DNA from: an uncultured Prevotella sp.
GTDB taxonomy: Bacteria; Bacteroidota; Bacteroidia; Bacteroidales; Bacteroidaceae
Direction of reading: 5' to 3'
DNA length: 7,907 nucleotides
Assembly (NCBI GenBank): GCA_937892695.1
Contig: CALBJK010000260.1
Location: 1-7,907, forward strand
The notes beneath the pieces were generated by a model. That model was given only the letters and a program-made list of their open reading frames with translations. It did not search any database and was not told the origin of the DNA. Positions 5,234 to 7,907 of this stretch are shown piece after piece. Position 1 is the stretch's first letter. Each line of letters starts with the position of its first letter. The position numbers and the translations under genes are program-made.

Positions 5234-7750
5234 TTATTTCTTTTCGTTCAAAAGCTTGTCGGCCAGAACCTTCATCCAGTGTCCGCCGATAACGGAACGG
5301 GCCTTGAAGCCTATCATCTTGGCGGTCTTGGTGTCGTACCAGTCGCTCAGAGGCACACGCGACGGCGTTTCGTTCACATAGTCGTAGAGCGGGTCGACAA
5401 ACTTGAGGAAGGTCTTCTTGTCGGGCGACATTGCTGCAGTCCACATAATCCAGTCGCTCTTGGTGTAGTCCTTGCGTATGTCGAGGGGCAGTCCGTACTT
5501 GTTCTGTTTCTTCAGATAGTACTTTATTTCCTTCCGCATAGCGTTGTTGGGGAAGATGTTGATGCCCCAGAGCTTGTCCCACACCATATTATATTTCTGG
5601 CTCCACGTGTCGGCGCGGTCGAAGGCCAGACGGTAGTGGTCGCCCTCGTTGGCGGTCTGTTCCCACTTGGCAGCCATCTCCTTGGCCTTGGCCATGTATT
5701 TGTCGGCTGTGGCTGCATCGCCCTTGATGCGTGCCATCTCGGCAAATCCGGCTACACCCATAATGGCCTTAATGGAGAGGTTTGCGTTGTGTGCCCAGTG
5801 TCCGGCAAAGTCGTCGGTGCAGAGCTGGTTGGCAGGGTCCTGACCGTTTTCGGCGAGATAGTCTGCCCATGTCTTCAGTATGTCCCAGTACTTGCTGACG
5901 TAGTTGGTGTTGCCGTCGAGCTTGGTCAGCATTGCTGCGAGCGTAATCATGTTGCCGGCTTCTTCGAGAGGCATGTCGCCACCGTACACCTGTCCGTTGG
6001 CAATGGGGTATGTGCCGATGTCGTGAGCGGCGAAGGGTTTGGTCCAGCGGCCAGACAGGCTGTAGTCGAAGATTGAGGTCATCATGGCCTTCTGCAGCTC
6101 TGGATTGTAAACCAAGAAGAGAGGAGCCTCGGGATAGGTCAGGTCGACAGTGTTGACACAACCGTTAGAGTTGTTCTCCTTTGAGAAGAAGAGCAGATTG
6201 CCATCCTTGTCCTTGAACAGCTTGTGGGCAGCTATGACGTGGCGGTAAGAGCCAGAGAGGATTTCGGCATACTTCTGGTTGCCGGCTTCCATGCCGTCGT
6301 CGTAGATGCGCTTGTCGAGGGCGCGGCAGCGGTCCATGATAGAGGTGTAGTTGTTCTTCAGCTTGTCGAAAGCATCGAAGATGGTCACCTTGCCCTCATG
6401 TGCCCAGTATGCCTTGTAGCGTTCGTACATGTACTCGATGTCCTGTATCTCGTCGTAGCCGAGCATGGCGAAGCTCGAAGCGTCGGTCACCTTGCCGAAG
6501 TTGTGAACGTAGGCCAGAGTCGGCATTTCGGCAACCTTGCGGCAAACGACATTGTCCTTGCTCTGGGGCAGCGAACCGTCGGCAAGGAACGAAGCCTTGA
6601 TGTCATTGTCGGAAGCGAGGCTCACCTCACCGTTTACGTTGGGCATGTAGAAATAGCCCCAGTCGATACAGATGCCGTCACCTTTCTTGGCGAGGATAGG
6701 CTGATCCACTGTTCCGGTCTTGAGATATTTCACACCGTTCTTTATGACGGTCGACGAAACAGTAGCCTGAGAACTCTTGTTCACGGCCATCAGCGGATTG
6801 GCGCTGAGGTAGAACTGTACGTCGTGGGCTTTCTTGTCGGTGGTACGCACCTGATAAGAAACATAGTTGACCGGAGTAGAGAGCAGGTCGTAGTCATCGA
6901 TCAGCATAGGAGCTGTGAACACGATGTCTAGTTCGACCGGTCCGCAAGCAAATGTATAATAAGAAGATGTGGCGAGAACACTAACCGACTTCTGCTCGGC
7001 CTGAATGATTGCGTCATTGCCCTTGGCAATATTCTTGTAGATTCCGAAATCGGTGTAAGCGCCGCCGGTGGTGTTGTGGCAGTGAGCGGCGATGACGTTC
7101 TTGCCGGGCTTGAGCAGTCCTTTGAGACTGCCGTCGAGATGCAGCTTCACACCTTCGCGCCATGTTTCACCAGTGTCGGCCACCTTGGTGCCGTTGATGT
7201 AAATTTCGAACACATCGTCGTGCGAATAAACAAGGTAAAGGTCGCCGTTCACGTCATCGGCCGACAGTTCTACAGTGCGGCGTACGTAGAGGTCAGATCC
7301 TTCTCGGCTCCAGCGTGTGCGGACATTGCTGAGTTCAGGCGAACCGAACGCGCCACGGCCTTCTTTCCATCCGTCGGCGTTGAATCCGGGATTCTGCCAT
7401 CCCTGAGCGGGTGTGCCGTGGGTGAACAGACCTGTCCACCCGCTCTCGTCGGCCATAGGCACGAGGGTTTCGAGCAGATACTTCTCTTTAGAACCCATGA
7501 AACGGTAAGTCTTACCGTCTACGCGGAGCAGACCCTCCAGAGGCTTCTCGTCGTTAGTCCAGTGACGGGTGTCGCCGTCGGTGAGCTTGTCGTAAGGCGA
7601 CCATATCGAAAAGTATGGGTCGTTCACAACGAGCGGCACCGAAGGCATCCTCAGCTTGGTAGCCTTGTAGGGCTTGAATGTCTCCGGAGTCTGCGCATTG
7701 GCAAACACAGCAGCCATAACGACTGCTACTGACATTAATAATTTTCTCAT
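5234..7750 (-). CDS. Secreted DUF4964/DUF5127/DUF4965/DUF1793-type protein ('glutaminase A-like'), probable PUL enzyme
   Basis: The ATG at 7750-7748 gives 838 residues; an in-frame TTG one codon upstream is a less likely start. Residues 1-19 are a Sec signal (cleavage ANA|Q) with no lipobox, so the product is periplasmic or secreted. Residues about 36-90 match DUF4964 (PLVVNDPYFSIWS, then TRHWTND). Residues about 102-242 look like an added galactose-binding-type beta-sandwich (DLYVRRTVEL, YSHDDVFEIYINGTKV). DUF5127 follows from about 255 (TFACGPVELDIVFTAPML). The C-terminal half is the alpha/alpha toroid of DUF4965/DUF1793, with AHDIGTYPIANG at 575-586, GDMPLEEAGNM at 591-601, DDFAGHWAHNANLSIKAIMG at 646-665, and VPLSDWYDT at 799-807. 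Some fungal relatives are called glutaminases, but this fold resembles glycoside hydrolases and the gene lies beside SusC/SusD, so a carbohydrate substrate is at least as likely. The catalytic residues are not established here. The gene is separated from the downstream operon by a 296-base gap with a hairpin. Confidence 0.92.
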   Translation of the reverse strand: MRKLLMSVAVVMAAVFANAQTPETFKPYKATKLRMPSVPLVVNDPYFSIWSPYDKLTDGDTRHWTNDEKPLEGLLRVDGKTYRFMGSKEKYLLETLVPMADESGWTGLFTHGTPAQGWQNPGFNADGWKEGRGAFGSPELSNVRTRWSREGSDLYVRRTVELSADDVNGDLYLVYSHDDVFEIYINGTKVADTGETWREGVKLHLDGSLKGLLKPGKNVIAAHCHNTTGGAYTDFGIYKNIAKGNDAIIQAEQKSVSVLATSSYYTFACGPVELDIVFTAPMLIDDYDLLSTPVNYVSYQVRTTDKKAHDVQFYLSANPLMAVNKSSQATVSSTVIKNGVKYLKTGTVDQPILAKKGDGICIDWGYFYMPNVNGEVSLASDNDIKASFLADGSLPQSKDNVVCRKVAEMPTLAYVHNFGKVTDASSFAMLGYDEIQDIEYMYERYKAYWAHEGKVTIFDAFDKLKNNYTSIMDRCRALDKRIYDDGMEAGNQKYAEILSGSYRHVIAAHKLFKDKDGNLLFFSKENNSNGCVNTVDLTYPEAPLFLVYNPELQKAMMTSIFDYSLSGRWTKPFAAHDIGTYPIANGQVYGGDMPLEEAGNMITLAAMLTKLDGNTNYVSKYWDILKTWADYLAENGQDPANQLCTDDFAGHWAHNANLSIKAIMGVAGFAEMARIKGDAATADKYMAKAKEMAAKWEQTANEGDHYRLAFDRADTWSQKYNMVWDKLWGINIFPNNAMRKEIKYYLKKQNKYGLPLDIRKDYTKSDWIMWTAAMSPDKKTFLKFVDPLYDYVNETPSRVPLSDWYDTKTAKMIGFKARSVIGGHWMKVLADKLLNEKK

Positions 7751-7907
7751 CAACTTTATCTTCTTTAGTTATTAAAATCTTTTCTGTCGGACATGCGACT
7801 CGTCGAGAGCCGTCGCTCCGTTTGTTACCTGAATTGAACAATCTTTTACCTTAACGAAGTGACCATACCTACAGAATTACGAAATTCATCAAAACCTAAA
7901 TAACTAC
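7751..7907 (-). promoter_or_regulatory. Upstream region of the secreted-enzyme gene
   Basis: These 157 bases hold no supported gene. The coding strand just before the ATG is A-rich (CTAAAGAAGATAAAGTTG), which suits Bacteroidetes initiation without a strong Shine-Dalgarno sequence. A TAGGTTTTG at 7898-7890 differs from the Bacteroidetes -7 consensus TAnnTTTG by one extra base; its -33 partner would fall at or beyond the window edge, so it is only a weak promoter candidate. A small inverted repeat, GCGAC at 7795-7799 and GTCGC at 7812-7816, could form a 5-pair stem in the leader. Confidence 0.35.

Noticed and set aside
5279..6076. Plus-strand open frame of 265 codons opposite the secreted enzyme; similar ones at 6224-6931 and 7076-7732
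   Set aside because: All are antisense to the enzyme gene, their products are Val/Gly/His-rich with no family resemblance, and several succeed each other only because codon bias of the true gene removes stops on the other strand.
7751..7753. TTG start one codon upstream of the ATG of the secreted enzyme
   Set aside because: The ATG at 7750 gives a normal signal peptide (MRKLLMSVAVV), and nothing favours the rarer start.

Overview
The window looks like part of a polysaccharide utilisation locus (PUL) from a Bacteroidales bacterium. The clues are a complete SusC-like TonB-dependent transporter, the start of a SusD-like lipoprotein, a surface lipoprotein with IPT/TIG and NHL domains, and a large secreted protein of the DUF4964/DUF5127/DUF4965/DUF1793 ('glutaminase A-like') group. 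Base composition is roughly balanced, starts lack strong Shine-Dalgarno sequences, and lipoproteins carry acidic residues right after the lipid-bearing cysteine. These traits would suit Bacteroides, Prevotella or Muribaculaceae; I cannot name the genus.

All four genes lie on the minus strand, so transcription runs from high to low coordinates: (i) 7751-7907, upstream region of the enzyme gene; (ii) 5234-7750, secreted alpha/alpha-toroid protein; (iii) 4938-5233, a 296-base gap with a strong 52-base inverted repeat just after the enzyme gene, followed by several palindromes in the probable leader of the next operon; (iv) 3369-4937, IPT/NHL lipoprotein; (v) 254-3358, SusC-like transporter; (vi) 1-241, N-terminal 80 residues of the SusD-like protein, running off the window. 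Genes iv, v and vi are separated by only 10 and 12 bases and are almost certainly one operon.

Inferred model: the IPT/NHL and SusD-like lipoproteins capture a glycan on the outer surface, the SusC-like porin imports fragments with TonB energy, and the secreted protein acts on the same or a related substrate in the periplasm or outside. The substrate cannot be read from this window. No regulator (HTCS, ECF sigma/anti-sigma or SusR-like) is present, and the SusC-like protein lacks an N-terminal STN signalling domain, so anti-sigma control is not indicated.

No tRNA, rRNA, CRISPR array, insertion sequence or plus-strand gene is supported. The parts most worth a second look are the extra beta-sandwich inside the enzyme, the structured 296-base gap, and the acidic tail of the IPT/NHL protein.
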